From NCBI RefSeq assembly GCF_000439435.1, contig NC_021846.1, positions 248,001 to 312,000 of the forward strand: a stretch of DNA of 64,000 nt. Reading direction: 5' to 3'. The position numbers were made by a program, and so were the translations under genes. The stretch is from Spiroplasma taiwanense CT-1. GTDB lineage: Bacteria > Bacillota_I > Bacilli_A > Mycoplasmatales > Mycoplasmataceae. The notes beneath the pieces are model-generated. The model was not told the DNA's origin and did no database searches. It was given only the letters and a program-made list of their open reading frames with translations. Below, one piece after another: positions 32,022-42,143 of the stretch (positions are counted from its first letter, which is position 1; each line of letters begins with the position of its first letter).

Positions 32022-32630
32022 ATGAGAATAGCTATTTTTGGTACTGTTGGTGCTGGAAAATCAACAATTTCAGAAAAAATTTCAAAAAAATTAAATTATG
32101 AAATTTTTCCTGAACCAATTGATAATAATCCATATTTTGATGATTATTATAAAGACATGGAAACAAATGTTTTTAAAATGCAAATTTATATGCTTACAGC
32201 AAGAAGTCAACAATTAATTAAAGCAAATTCTATTAATAATGTTATTTTTGACAGAACTATCTTAGAAGATCCAATTTTTGTGGCTGTAAATCATGATTTA
32301 GGCACAATGAATGATATTGATTATAAAACTTATACAGATTTTTATGAACAAGTTGTAATTCCAAATTTAACACATAGAGTCGAATTTGATTTGGTTATAT
32401 ATTTAAAAGTTTCAACAGATAAAGCAATAGAAAGAATTAAAGAACGTGGTAGAATTCAAGAATTAGAAACTCCAAGAATCTATTGAGACACTTTGAATAA
32501 GAGATATGATGATTTTTTTAATATAAGAAAAGATATGTTTAATTTTTTAGTAATTGATGCAGAAACAGATGATATTGATTTAAAAATTAATCAAATTTTA
32601 GATAAAATTAATGAATTGGAAAAACTTTAA
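32022..32630 (+). CDS. Deoxynucleoside kinase
   Basis: A 202-residue kinase that phosphorylates deoxynucleosides for salvage, essential in mollicutes without de novo purine synthesis. P-loop GTVGAGKST (residues 7-15), EP at FPEPIDNNPYFDDYY, the DRT motif in FDRTILEDPIF and the LID arginines in RIKERGRIQE. Related to deoxyadenosine/deoxyguanosine kinases; specificity not resolvable by eye. A single TGA (Trp) splits the frame at 32486. Confidence 0.93.
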
Positions 32631-32647
32631 AAAAAGGAGAAATAATT

Positions 32648-33364
32648 ATGGGAAGAGCACATGAAGTTAGAAAACAAAGTATGGAAAAAACTGCTGCAAT
32701 GAAATCTGCAATCTATGGTAGGGCTTCAAAAGAAATTTATATGGCAGCGAAAAATGGAAGTAAAGATCCAGAAGCAAATTTAGCATTAAGAAGTGCAATT
32801 GATAAAGCAAAATCTAAACAAGTACCTGTTGATGTAATTCAAAGAGCAATTAAAAAAGCAGAAGGTATGGATGGAGAAATTTTTTTTTCAAACAGATATG
32901 AAGGTTATGGACCAGGAAATTCAATGATAATTGTAGATTCATTAACAAGCAATGTGAACAGAGCAATTGCAGAGATTAGAGATGCGTTTAATAAGAATGG
33001 GGGAAAAATTGCAACAAGCGGTGCTGTTTCTCATTCTTTTCAAGCAACAAGTATATTTGCTTTGGAAGGACAAACAGTTGAAGAAATTTTAGAATTTTTA
33101 ATGATTGAAGAGTGTGATGTTAATGATGTATTTGAAGACGAAGAAATGCTATTAGTTTATGCTCCTTTTCAAGAATTTAATAAAGTTAAAATAACATTGG
33201 ATAAGTTTGGTATTAAAGATTATAAAATGGCAGAAACTACAATGTTAGCTGATGAAAATATAGTTATAACAGATAATGAAGCAAAAATTAAATTTGACAA
33301 ATTAATTAACAGACTTAATGAATTAGAAGATGTTCAAGATATTTATCATAATGTTGAAAATTAA
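32648..33364 (+). CDS. YebC/PmpR-family protein
   Basis: A 238-residue YebC-family protein. The N-terminus GRAHEVRKQSMEKTAAMKSAIYGRASKEI, RYEGYGPGNSMIIVDSLTSNVNRA and NGGKIATSGAVSHSF are characteristic. Once called a transcription regulator, members are now linked to relieving ribosome stalling at proline-rich stretches. AAAAGGAG precedes the ATG; last gene of the scpA-to-yebC cluster. Confidence 0.93.
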   Translation: MGRAHEVRKQSMEKTAAMKSAIYGRASKEIYMAAKNGSKDPEANLALRSAIDKAKSKQVPVDVIQRAIKKAEGMDGEIFFSNRYEGYGPGNSMIIVDSLTSNVNRAIAEIRDAFNKNGGKIATSGAVSHSFQATSIFALEGQTVEEILEFLMIEECDVNDVFEDEEMLLVYAPFQEFNKVKITLDKFGIKDYKMAETTMLADENIVITDNEAKIKFDKLINRLNELEDVQDIYHNVEN

Positions 33365-33379
33365 TAAGTAATTTTAATT

Positions 33380-33412
33380 AAAAAAATCATACACTTGTAT
33401 GATTTTTTTAAT
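33380..33412. terminator. Terminator between yebC and pepO
   Basis: Stem AAAAATCATACA / TGTATGATTTTT with A- and T-runs; serves convergent genes. Confidence 0.85.
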
Positions 33413-35316
33413 TATCAAATTTTAATTCTATTTTCTTTTTCCAAAAACATTCCATCACCTTTTTTTGTTTCAAAAGTTTCGTGAAATTCGTCAATATTAA
33501 TTAAAACACCGTTACATCTAAATTCTTCTGGAGAATGTGGATCAATTAGAAGTCTTGTATTTTTTAATTCATCTGTAGATTTTCTTTTTCAAATAATTGC
33601 ATAATTCTCAAAAAATAATTTTAAATCATTTGGAAATTGCTCTTTACAAATATCTAAAGCAGCAACAACTCCACTTAAATCACCAATATTTTCACCAAGA
33701 GTTAATTTTCCATTTACTTTTGAACCATTAACCTCATAATTACTATATTGTTCTACTAATTTTTGAGTTCTATTGCTATATTGCTTATAATCTTCATCAG
33801 ATCATCAGTTTTCAAAATTTCCATCTTTATCAAATTTACTTCCTTCGTCATCAAACCCATGGCTTACTTCATGACCAATTACAGCACCAATTCCACCTAA
33901 ATTTTTAGCTTTAGGTTCATTAATGTCATAAAATGGAGCTTGTAGTATTCCAGCTGGAAAACAAATTTCATTTGATGTTGGATTATAATATGCATTTACT
34001 GTTTGAGGATACATATATCACTTTTCTTTATCCACTGGAAGATTAATTTCTTTAATTTCTTTTTTTGTAAAGTATTGTGAAATTTTTGTTAAATTTTCAT
34101 ATAAATTTCCACCATCTTTATAATCTCTTATATCAATGCTACTAAAATCTTCTCACTTATTTGGATAACCAATTTTAATTTTAAATGTATTTAATTTTTC
34201 AATTGCTTTTTCCTTAGTTGTATTTGACATTCATTCTAAATTTTGAATTCTTTTTGAGTATACTTTAATTAAATCATTTACAATTTTTAGAACATCTTCT
34301 TTTGCTTTTTCAGAAAAGTGTTTTGAAATATATGCTTTTCCCAAAATTTCTCCTAGATGTGAATTTGTAAATTCCACAGCTCTATCAATTTCAGGTTTCA
34401 TTTCTTTCATACCGCTAAAAACAGATGAGTATTCAAAACTAATTTTATATAAATTTTCTGTTAATAAAAAACTAAAAACCATAATTACTTTAATTTTTAA
34501 AATATCTTTAAGGTCATCTAATTTAATATTTTCCAACATTTCACCTAATTTTTTCAAAAATTTAGGTTCACTTAATATAATCACTTCTGCTTTTGAATAT
34601 CCAATTTTTGTTAAATGTTCTTTTCAATCAATAAAATTACACAATTCATTTAGTTTATCTAATGTAACTACATTATAAATATTTTCTGGACTACGCAATT
34701 CCTCTTGTTTTAACATTGCATGAGAAATTTCTTCTTCAAATTTATAAATTAAGTTAAAAACATTTTCATTTGAAAATTTAATTTGACTCTCTTTTATTAA
34801 ATCATTTATATATTTTTGATATCCACTTTTAATTTCTTTATGTCTTGGATGGCTTTCATCATAAAAATCCCTATTTGACATTCCCAAACTCATTGCAGAA
34901 ATTCCTAAAGCTCTTTTATTACTGTTTTTAAAGTCTGAATCTACTCCTTTTGAATGAAAAAAACTAATATTAAATTCTTCAAAACATTCAGTTAAAAAAT
35001 TTGAAAAATCCTTTTTATCATTTAAATTATTAATTTTATTAATAATTGGTTCTATTGGTTTAATTAATTGACTATTTCTTTCTTTTCAATTTAAATAGTT
35101 ATTAAAAATATTGACAATTTTCTTTTCTTCTGAGTTAAGAGAATTGTAATTTTCTTTAAAATCTAGAATTAAATTTTTGATATCATCAATTGATTTTTTA
35201 TGAAGCATTTCAAAACTTCCTCATGATGGATAACCATCGGGAAGTTGAGTATTATCAATTCATTCTTTATTTAAATAATCATAAAAATTATCTTGAACTC
35301 TTATTTTGTTTGACAT
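33412..35316 (-). CDS. pepO: M13-family zinc endopeptidase (PepO-like)
   Basis: A 634-residue metallopeptidase. The zinc motif HExxH is intact in [14 protein letters not shown] (near residue 480), with the second conserved motif [10 protein letters not shown] and the C-terminal Cys-Asn-Gly segment FRCNGVL. Upstream features [22 protein letters not shown] are typical of the family. No signal peptide is seen, so it is cytoplasmic like lactococcal PepO and would cut oligopeptides. Thirteen or so Trp are TGA. AGGAAG precedes the ATG. Confidence 0.95.
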
Positions 35317-35402
35317 TTTTATTTCTTCCTTTCTAAACATATTATATTGTTAATTTTAAAATAAACAATAGATAGTATAAAAATCTAAATAGAAAAATTT
35401 GC

Positions 35403-35408
35403 TATAAT
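35403..35408 (+). promoter_or_regulatory. Putative -10 box of glpX
   Basis: TATAAT 27 bases before the glpX ATG. No Shine-Dalgarno-like sequence is visible in the short leader, which is almost pure A/T. Confidence 0.5.
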
Positions 35409-35435
35409 TAAAATTGATTTAGAAAAATTTATTTT

Positions 35436-36447
35436 ATGAATAAAGATATTGTTTTATTAAGAACTGTTGAAGTTGCTGCAATTGCTTCATATAAATATAT
35501 TGGAAAGAAAAATAAAGATTTAGTTGATCAAGCTGCTGTTGAAGCGTTTGAAGTAATGCTTAAGAATGAAAAAGGTTTTAAATTAAAAGTTGTAAATGGT
35601 GAAGGGGAATTAGATATGTTATACGTTGGTCAAATTCTTGGTGATACTACTGACCCATCTGTAAATACTTTTGATGTAAGTGTTGATCCAGTTGAAGGCA
35701 CTAATCCTGCAGCATATAATTTTGCAGAAAGCATTTCAACAATTGCAATATCGGGTGAAAATACAATGTTACAATTGCCAGAAATGTATATGGAAAAATT
35801 ATTCGTAAGTGATGAATTTAGAGATGTTATTAATTTAAATAATGGAATTATAGAAGTTGTTCGTGAAATGCAAATTTTTGCAAGAAGAAAAGATTTAAAA
35901 TGTATTATTTTAGATAAACCAAGACATCAAAAAATAATAGCAAAATTAAATGATATGGGAATAATAACAAGACTTATACAAGATGGGGATGTTTTAGCAG
36001 CAATTGATGTTGTTAATGGTACAGCAGATTTTGTTTATGGTATTGGTGGAGCTCCAGAAGGTTCACTTATGGCTGCATTGTCAATTTCTTCTGGATGTAA
36101 AATGCAATGTAAGTTAATATCTTATAAGGAAGTTTGACCAAATGAATCTGAAACTGAAAGTAGAGTTTTAATTGAACAAGCTTGATTACAAAAACATAAT
36201 TTAGATTTTTCAACAATTTTAAGTGATTTTGATCTAATTGCAGATAAAAGAGCATGTTTTTTTTGCAGCTGGTTTAACAGCTGGGGGAAGTTTGAAACCT
36301 ATAGATTATAAAGGTGAAAAATTTTACGTTAATGCTTTTATGTCTTCTCATGGAATTACTAGAAATATTAAAACAGTTTATGACGTTAAAAAAGTTAATG
36401 ATTTAAAACCAGGAATTAAGTATTTATTTGATAAATATAAAAGATAA
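35436..36447 (+). pseudogene. glpX: Fructose-1,6-bisphosphatase class II (GlpX), frameshifted
   Basis: The first frame runs about 270 codons with GlpX motifs: KNKDLVDQAAVEAFEVML, VNGEGELDML, VSVDPVEGTNPAA (metal-binding Asp and Glu) and GIGGAPEGSLMAAL. At the T8 run 36257-36264 the frame breaks; removing one T joins it to FFAAGLTAGGSLKPI...SSHGITRNI, giving a 336-residue enzyme of normal size. The enzyme turns fructose-1,6-bisphosphate into fructose-6-phosphate. All active-site residues are in place, so the break is recent or a sequencing error. No ribosome binding site is visible. Confidence 0.82.
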
Positions 36448-36489
36448 TTTAACTAATATTTTGTAATATAATATTGCTAGGTGATATTT

Positions 36490-37278
36490 GTGGAGTCATT
36501 AACAAAAATACTTTTAATTGCATTAATATTGGCTTTTTTGACTTTATTAACTATAAAAATTTTAAATACGTTATTTTGTTCTAAAGTAGAAATTAGAGAA
36601 ATACAATCAGCAGATAGTAATATTTCATCTTCAAAAATTGAAGAAATAATTAAAAAATTTCAGCATTATTTAAAAATTGATGATTTAAAAGTTAATTATG
36701 CAGATACAGATACATATATTAGAATTACAGATATTTTAAGAAAAAGAAATAAAGAAATAAATATTCCAAAATGAATAATGCCAAGTGTTGGTTATGAATT
36801 AGATTATATTCTTGCAAATATTTGATATAGTGCAAAATTATATCAAAAAAATAAACAAGTTAAAAAGGCTCAATTATTTATAAAGTGACTACCATTAATT
36901 TTTAGTAATCTATTTTACTTAAATTTTTTAATATCAATCTTTTTATCTATATTGTATATATCTTTTTTTACTTCAACTTATCCTGGTGAATTTTTATTAT
37001 TTTTATTTAGAATTCCAATATTTGAAGTATTTGGTTTAGTTTCTTTTTTAATTTTAATTACTATTATATTTTTCTTAAATAATATTAAAAGTCATTTAGA
37101 ACTGAAATATGAAAGAGAAATTATTTCTTTTGTAAATAATGAATGTGCAGGATATAAATCAGATATTTCTGCTGCAAGAGTATACGCAACGGGTTTTGAA
37201 AAATTAATTTTTAAAATTTTTAGATGAAATAGCAAAACTTCTAATTTAAAATTTTTAGGACCTTTTACAATATTATAA
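36490..37278 (+). CDS. Membrane protein resembling YugP-type zinc peptidases but without the zinc motif
   Basis: A 262-residue protein (GTG start chosen because AGGTGAT lies five bases upstream; an upstream GTG at 36481 is in frame). It has an N-terminal membrane helix, a soluble part, and two to three more helices, then ELKYEREIISFVNNECAGYKSDI. That order resembles the YugP neutral zinc metallopeptidase family. In that family an AHExGHA-type motif lies where this protein has VGYELDYILANIW, so the zinc ligands are missing. The relationship is judged from layout and short matches and is tentative. Confidence 0.55.
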
Positions 37279-37311
37279 AAAAAATGAGATTATATAAATC
37301 TCATTTTTTTT
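37277..37311. terminator. Terminator between the YugP-like gene and ppa
   Basis: Stem AAAAAATGAGATT / AATCTCATTTTTTT; symmetric, serves both convergent genes. Confidence 0.85.
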
Positions 37312-37873
37312 ATCCTTTGCCAAGTCCTTTAATTTTTCATTCTTCCATTATTTCTTCTTTTCCACCAGGCTTTAAATATCTATCTTTGTAATGTTCAAAT
37401 CTTTCTTTACATTCAACTAACTCATGCATTGCTTCATCAACATTACCTCAACCATTAATTTTTACTTCTTTTTTTTGTAATGCCTTATATTGTAAAAAGA
37501 AATTTTCTATCTCATCTTTCAAATGTTGTGGAACATCTTTTAGTGTTGTAAATTCTTTAAATCTTGGATCATCTGAAAAAACCCCAAATAGTTTTGTATC
37601 AATTTCTCCAGCATCAATCATTTTAATTGAACCAAGAATTCTAACATTAACAGCTACACCTGGTAAAGTAGGGTGAGTTGCTAAACTAATTACATCCAAA
37701 GGATCTCCATCTCAGTCTAGTGTTTCAGGTACAAAACCATATTCTCCTGGGTAAAAATTTGCACCATATAAAACTCTATCTAAACTAATTTGATTTGAAT
37801 TAATATCGTACTCATATTTATTAGAGCTACCCTTTGGAATTTCAACGATCATTTTTATAATATTACTTTTCAT
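37310..37873 (-). CDS. ppa: Inorganic pyrophosphatase (family I)
   Basis: A 187-residue soluble pyrophosphatase that drives biosynthesis by hydrolysing PPi. The Mg-binding signature DWDGDPLDV (about 65-73) is intact, as are IVEIPKGSSNKYEYD at the N-terminus and KVINGWGNV-like residues. Length is normal. AGGAG precedes the ATG on the minus strand. Confidence 0.96.
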
Positions 37874-37964
37874 TTTTAATTTCTCCTTTTACAAATTTAT
37901 TTTATAGTAAAATTATTATTGTTAATAAAAAAATTTGGATTATTAGAAATTGGAGTGTAGAAAT

Positions 37965-38675
37965 ATGGAAAAATCTGATATTAAAAATGAAAAGCAACTT
38001 TTAAATTTAGATAATCAGGATAATTTTGATTTAGTTTTAATAAAACAAATAAAAATAAACAAATGAAAAAATTATTTTAAACTTACTTCTCACAGAATTG
38101 CGCTATTAGCTATTGTTTTAGCATTAAATATTTGTTTATCTTTTATAAGTGTATATTTATTTCAGGGTTTTGCTTTTTTAGGTTTTTTAAGATATGAAAT
38201 TACATTTATAAGTTATTTAATTTGTTTAAAAGCAATTAATTTATTTTATAGTAGCTTAATTGTTATTATTGCTTCATGAATGAGGTTTATTGGAATTGAC
38301 CCAATGGCAGAATGAGTTGGGGTATTAACAATGAATCTTTCAGACTTATTTGCAATTTGTATTTTTGCATTATTTTTTTATTTTTCAAATATTTTTTTTA
38401 AAAATAAAAATTATGAAGTTTTGAAAACCTTTATAATAGCTTTAATTGTTAGTATTTTAGTTTCCTTTTGAAACATAATTTTAAACTTTAGTTTTATTCT
38501 TTATCTTTATGATAAATTTTATGGTAATTCTAGCGGTGTTTTTTTAGAATTTAAAACTTGATGATATGCAGGAGTTTTATTTGGTTTTAATATTAGTAAA
38601 TATATGTTTAACTTTATTATTTTTTTATCATTAATTAAACCTTTAAATAGAATAAAAAGTAACTCTAATTTATAA
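37965..38675 (+). CDS. ECF transporter S component, substrate unknown
   Basis: A 236-residue membrane protein with about six helices after a 40-residue hydrophilic N-terminus. The alanine-containing helix start HRIALLAIVLALNICLSF and the segment GFLRYEITFISYL resemble the EcfT-contact helix and ligand loops of energy-coupling-factor S components. Which vitamin it binds is not readable. A second S-component-like gene follows. GGAGTG precedes the ATG. Confidence 0.75.
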
Positions 38676-38704
38676 AAATTATAAATTTAATTTATAATTT
38701 TTAT
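38674..38704 (+). terminator. AT-rich terminator between the two S-component genes
   Basis: Inverted repeat AAAATTATAAATT / AATTTATAATTTT directly after the stop; weak GC content. Confidence 0.55.
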
Positions 38705-38742
38705 AAATTAGTTTATAATTATTTTATAAATAGGAGGTCAAT

Positions 38743-39570
38743 ATGTCTGATAACAAACATTCAGTTCCTGATCATTTAGATGAAAAGGAAAATAAAAAAG
38801 ATCATTACCACAATGAACATCATTATGATAACAAAGGAAATCATGACGATATTATTGATGATGATTTTAATTTCAAATATTCAATTTATATCAATAAAAA
38901 AAATCTATTATATAGATTAGCAGCTGCTGGTGTATTTTTAGCACTTGCATCAATATGTACTTTTTTTGATTCCATGCTTGAAAGGATTTTTACTTTACCT
39001 CTTGATGGTGTAATTTTATCAGTTAGATATTTAGATATTTTTGTTATTACACTATCAATTGGGGTTTTAGGCCCAGTATTTTCAAGTTTAATTGCTTTTA
39101 TTGTTCCATGAATTCATTTATTAATGGATGCAGAACATGGTCCATTACCATCATTAATTGATTCATTAGGTTATTTTGCAATAATATGAATTTTATGATT
39201 ATTGTATTATGTTATATTTAAAAATTCATATATTCATAAAGATCCAAGTAAAAAAAAGGATTTAATTAAAAGATGAGTACCTATTGCAATTTTTATTCCA
39301 ATAACTTTAATTCTATATGTTCCTTTAACAATTTTAATGATATATATTTCTAATCCTGATCATGAAGTTGAAGAAGTAAAAAATCAAATTTTAAAAATTG
39401 TTAATTATCATGAAACACATGAACATGGTCACTGAACGGATTTTAAAGAAAAATATGTAGTATATACTTTTATAGTTATAGGTTTTGAAACACTTAGATT
39501 TACAGTATGTTACTCATTATTCGCAGTTATTGAGCCACAAATGAAAAAATTAAATCATATTTATAAATAA
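38743..39570 (+). CDS. ECF transporter S component-like protein with His-rich N-terminus
   Basis: A 275-residue protein. The first 45 residues are charged and rich in His, Asp and Asn (HYHNEHHYDNKGNHDD), and a second His cluster (NYHETHEHGHW) lies in a loop near residue 220. Between them are about six membrane helices with YRLAAAGVFLALASICTF, similar to S-component first helices, and VRYLDIFVITLSIGVLGPVFS. The histidines suggest metal contact, but the helices look like a vitamin S component, so substrate is open. AGGAGG precedes the ATG. It ends in a terminator before mreB. Confidence 0.72.
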
Positions 39571-39613
39571 AATTAAAAGATTTTATTTTTTTTCTTTAAT
39601 TTTGATAAAATCA
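39570..39613 (+). terminator. Terminator before mreB
   Basis: Stem AAAATTAAAAG / CTTTAATTTT around an AT-rich loop. Confidence 0.6.
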
Positions 39614-39647
39614 TTAATGATAATATATAGATTAGTGAGGAAAAAAA

Positions 39648-40658
39648 ATGGCAAACAAAAAACCAGTTTATATTTCAATGGATTTAGGAACAGCTTCAAC
39701 TTTAGTTTATATTTCAGGACAAGGTATTGTTTATAACGAGCCTTCAATTGTTGCATATAAAGTAAAAGAAAATCGTATTATTGCGGTTGGTGAAGAAGCA
39801 TATAAAATGATAGGTAAAGGTAACAAAACATTAAAAATTGTTAGACCAATGGTTGATGGTGTAATAACAGATATAAAAGCAACACAAGCACAATTAAAAT
39901 ATATTTTTGCAAGATTAAGATTAGAAAAAACTTTAAAGGGTTGTGTAATGTTATTGGCTTGTCCATCAGTAATTACAGAACTTGAAAAATCTGCTCTTAA
40001 AAAAATTGCAGAAAGTCTTGGAGCAACAAATGTATTTATTGAAGAAGAAGTAAAAATGGCTGCTCTTGGAGGAGGTGTTAATATTAATACACCATCTGGA
40101 CAATTAATTGTTGATATGGGTGGAGGAACAACTGATGCAGCTGTTATTTCTTCAGGTGATATTGTTTTATCTAAGTCTATAAAAATTGCAGGAAATTACT
40201 TAAATGAAGAAATTTTAAAATTTACAAGAGCTCAATATGGATTAGAAATTGGAATTAAAACAGCTGAAACAATAAAAATTAAAGTTGGTTCATTGGCAAA
40301 ATTCCCTGATGAAAAAACTATGAAAGTTTATGGACGTGATATTGTTTCGGGATTACCAAGAGAGATAGAAATAACTCCTCAGGAATTAAGAGAGGTCTTA
40401 AAAATTCCTTTATCAAGAATTATTGATTTAGTAGTTCAAGTTTTAGAAGAAACTCCCCCAGAATTGGCAGGAGATATTTTTAGAAATGGAATTACTTTAT
40501 GTGGAGGTACAGCATTAATTAAAGGAATTGATAAGTATTTTGGTGATACTCTTCAATTACCAACAAAAGTTGGTGAACAACCTTTATTGGCTGTTATTAA
40601 TGGAACTAAGAAATTTGAATCAGAAATCTTTGAACAATTGAGAAATAGACAAGAGTAA
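39648..40658 (+). CDS. mreB: Actin-like protein MreB (first of a tandem pair)
   Basis: A 336-residue bacterial actin. Phosphate-1 loop SMDLGTASTLVYI, phosphate-2 DMGGGTTDAAVIS and the adenosine motif LCGGTALIKG are all intact, as is EEEVKMAALGGG. In Spiroplasma several MreB paralogues form membrane filaments that, with fibril, maintain helical shape and drive swimming. A TGAGGAAA site precedes the ATG. A terminator and a separate leader divide it from the second copy. I do not assign a paralogue number from sequence alone. Confidence 0.96.
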   Translation: MANKKPVYISMDLGTASTLVYISGQGIVYNEPSIVAYKVKENRIIAVGEEAYKMIGKGNKTLKIVRPMVDGVITDIKATQAQLKYIFARLRLEKTLKGCVMLLACPSVITELEKSALKKIAESLGATNVFIEEEVKMAALGGGVNINTPSGQLIVDMGGGTTDAAVISSGDIVLSKSIKIAGNYLNEEILKFTRAQYGLEIGIKTAETIKIKVGSLAKFPDEKTMKVYGRDIVSGLPREIEITPQELREVLKIPLSRIIDLVVQVLEETPPELAGDIFRNGITLCGGTALIKGIDKYFGDTLQLPTKVGEQPLLAVINGTKKFESEIFEQLRNRQE

Positions 40659-40667
40659 TAGAAATTT

Positions 40668-40701
40668 AAAATATTTGTTTTATAAAACAAATATTTTTTT
40701 T
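40668..40701 (+). terminator. Terminator after the first mreB
   Basis: Stem AAATATTTGTTTT / AAAACAAATATTT followed by a T-run. Confidence 0.85.
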
Positions 40702-40794
40702 ATTTTAAAAATTAAAATAATTTACTGGTAAAAAAATTCTATTTGTTTTTATAAAAGACAATTTTTTTTATATAGAATGTTAGAATAATATTCG

Positions 40795-40825
40795 TTATAG
40801 GTCACCTATAATTTGAAATATAGGT
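40795..40825 (+). promoter_or_regulatory. Alternative hairpins in the leader of the second mreB
   Basis: The 17-base palindrome TTATAGGTCACCTATAA (40795-40811) is followed by a second TATAGGT (40819-40825). The central ACCTATA can pair with either copy, giving two exclusive hairpins. The second one contains the only AGG before the ATG at 40830 and is followed by TTTTT, so it could hide the ribosome binding site or act as a terminator. Alternatively the palindrome is a protein-binding operator. Confidence 0.5.
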
Positions 40826-40829
40826 TTTT

Positions 40830-41878
40830 ATGAAAAAGGATGTTAAAAAGTTTGTATCCATAGATTTAGGTACTTCAAATACTTTGATTTATATAGAAAA
40901 TCAAGGTATTGTTTACAATGAACCTTCAATTGTAGCTTATAAATTTAAAGAAAATCGTATTGTTGCAGTAGGTGAATCTGCATATAAAATGATAGAAAAG
41001 GGAATAAAACATTAAAAATTATTAGGCCAATGGTCGATGGAGTTATAACATATATAAAAAGTACTGAAGCACAATTAAAGTATATATTTTCAAAATTAAG
41101 AATAAATAAATTTTTAAAAGATTCAGTAATGTTGTTAGCTTGTCCATCAGCAATTACGGAATTGGAAAAATCTGCTCTTATAAAAATTGCACAAAATTTG
41201 GGAGCATCAAATGTATTTATTGAAGAAGAAGTAAAAATGGCCGCTCTTGGTGGTGGTGTTAATATTTTTACGCCTTCAGGAAAATTAATTGTTGATAGCG
41301 GAGGTGGAACAACTGATGTTGCAGTTCTTTCAGCAGGAGATATTGTTTTATCAAAATCAATTAAACAAGCAGGAAATAAATTTAACGATGAAATTCAGAA
41401 ATTTATGAGGTCTCAATATGGTTTGGATATTGGGATTAAGTCAGCAGAAATAATAAAAGTAACTATTGGATCACTTGCAAAATATCCAGATGAAAAACGA
41501 ATGAAAGTTTATGGACGTGATATTGTTTCGGAATTACCAAGAGAAATTGAAATTACTTCACAAGAAATTAGAGAAGTTTTAAAAGTTCCTGCTTCAAGAA
41601 TTATTGATTTAATAGTTCAGGTATTAGAAGAAACTCCCCCAGAATTGGCAGGAAATATATTTAAAAATGGTTTAATTTTGTGTGGAGGAAACTGTTTGAT
41701 AAAAGGAATGGATAAGTATTTTGCAGATACTCTTCAATTACCAACAAAAGTTGGTGAACAACCTTTATTGGCTGTTATTAATGGAACTAAGAAATTTGAA
41801 TCATATATTTATGATTTGTATTTACGTAAAATGAAAATTAAAAAAGGTTTTTTAAAAACCTTTTTTAATTTTCATTAA
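40830..41878 (+). pseudogene. mreB: Second MreB paralogue, frameshifted near residue 60
   Basis: The frame starting at 40830 (SIDLGTSNTLIYI) ends at 41013-41015; from about 41006 the rest of MreB continues in another frame to 41878. One added A in the A4 run at 41006-41009 restores EKGIKTLKIIRPMVDG, and a 349-residue protein. The later motifs are kept (EEEVKMAALGGG, GGGTTDVAVLS, LCGGNCLIKG). The phosphate-2 loop reads DSGGGTTD instead of DMGGGTTD. Large stretches are identical in DNA to the first mreB. The last residues are read through the terminator, giving a Lys/Phe-rich tail. Confidence 0.85.
41831..41875. terminator. Bidirectional terminator between mreB copy 2 and ferredoxin
   Basis: Near-perfect inverted repeat ATGAAAATTAAAAAAGGTTT / AAACCTTTTTTAATTTTCAT; the ends of both genes lie inside it. 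Confidence 0.9.
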
Positions 41879-42047
41879 CTTTAACTGCACCAGTTGGACA
41901 AACCATTTGACATTCAAATAATTCTAAATCATTTTCTTTTGCTTCAGCGAATCCATCATCATCCATAAATAATGTTTCAGTTTCATCCATTTCTACACAA
42001 GCCATGCAACCAATACAAATTGATTTATCAATTCAGGTTTTTTTCAT
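41865..42047 (-). CDS. 4Fe-4S ferredoxin
   Basis: A 60-residue ferredoxin with one complete cluster motif: CIGCMACVE (three Cys) and the distal CPTG cysteine in CQMVCPTGAV. The second set is absent, so it holds a single [4Fe-4S] cluster. It could donate electrons to IspG (27886-28965). AGGAG precedes the ATG. It converges on the second mreB, overlapping its end by 14 bases. Acidic overall, as ferredoxins are. Confidence 0.93.
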
Positions 42048-42143
42048 ATAAAAACTTTATCTCCTTTTATAGTATTATAATAACAATAATTTTAATTATT
42101 TATAGAATTAATTTATAATATATAAGACAATGGGGTGAATAAC

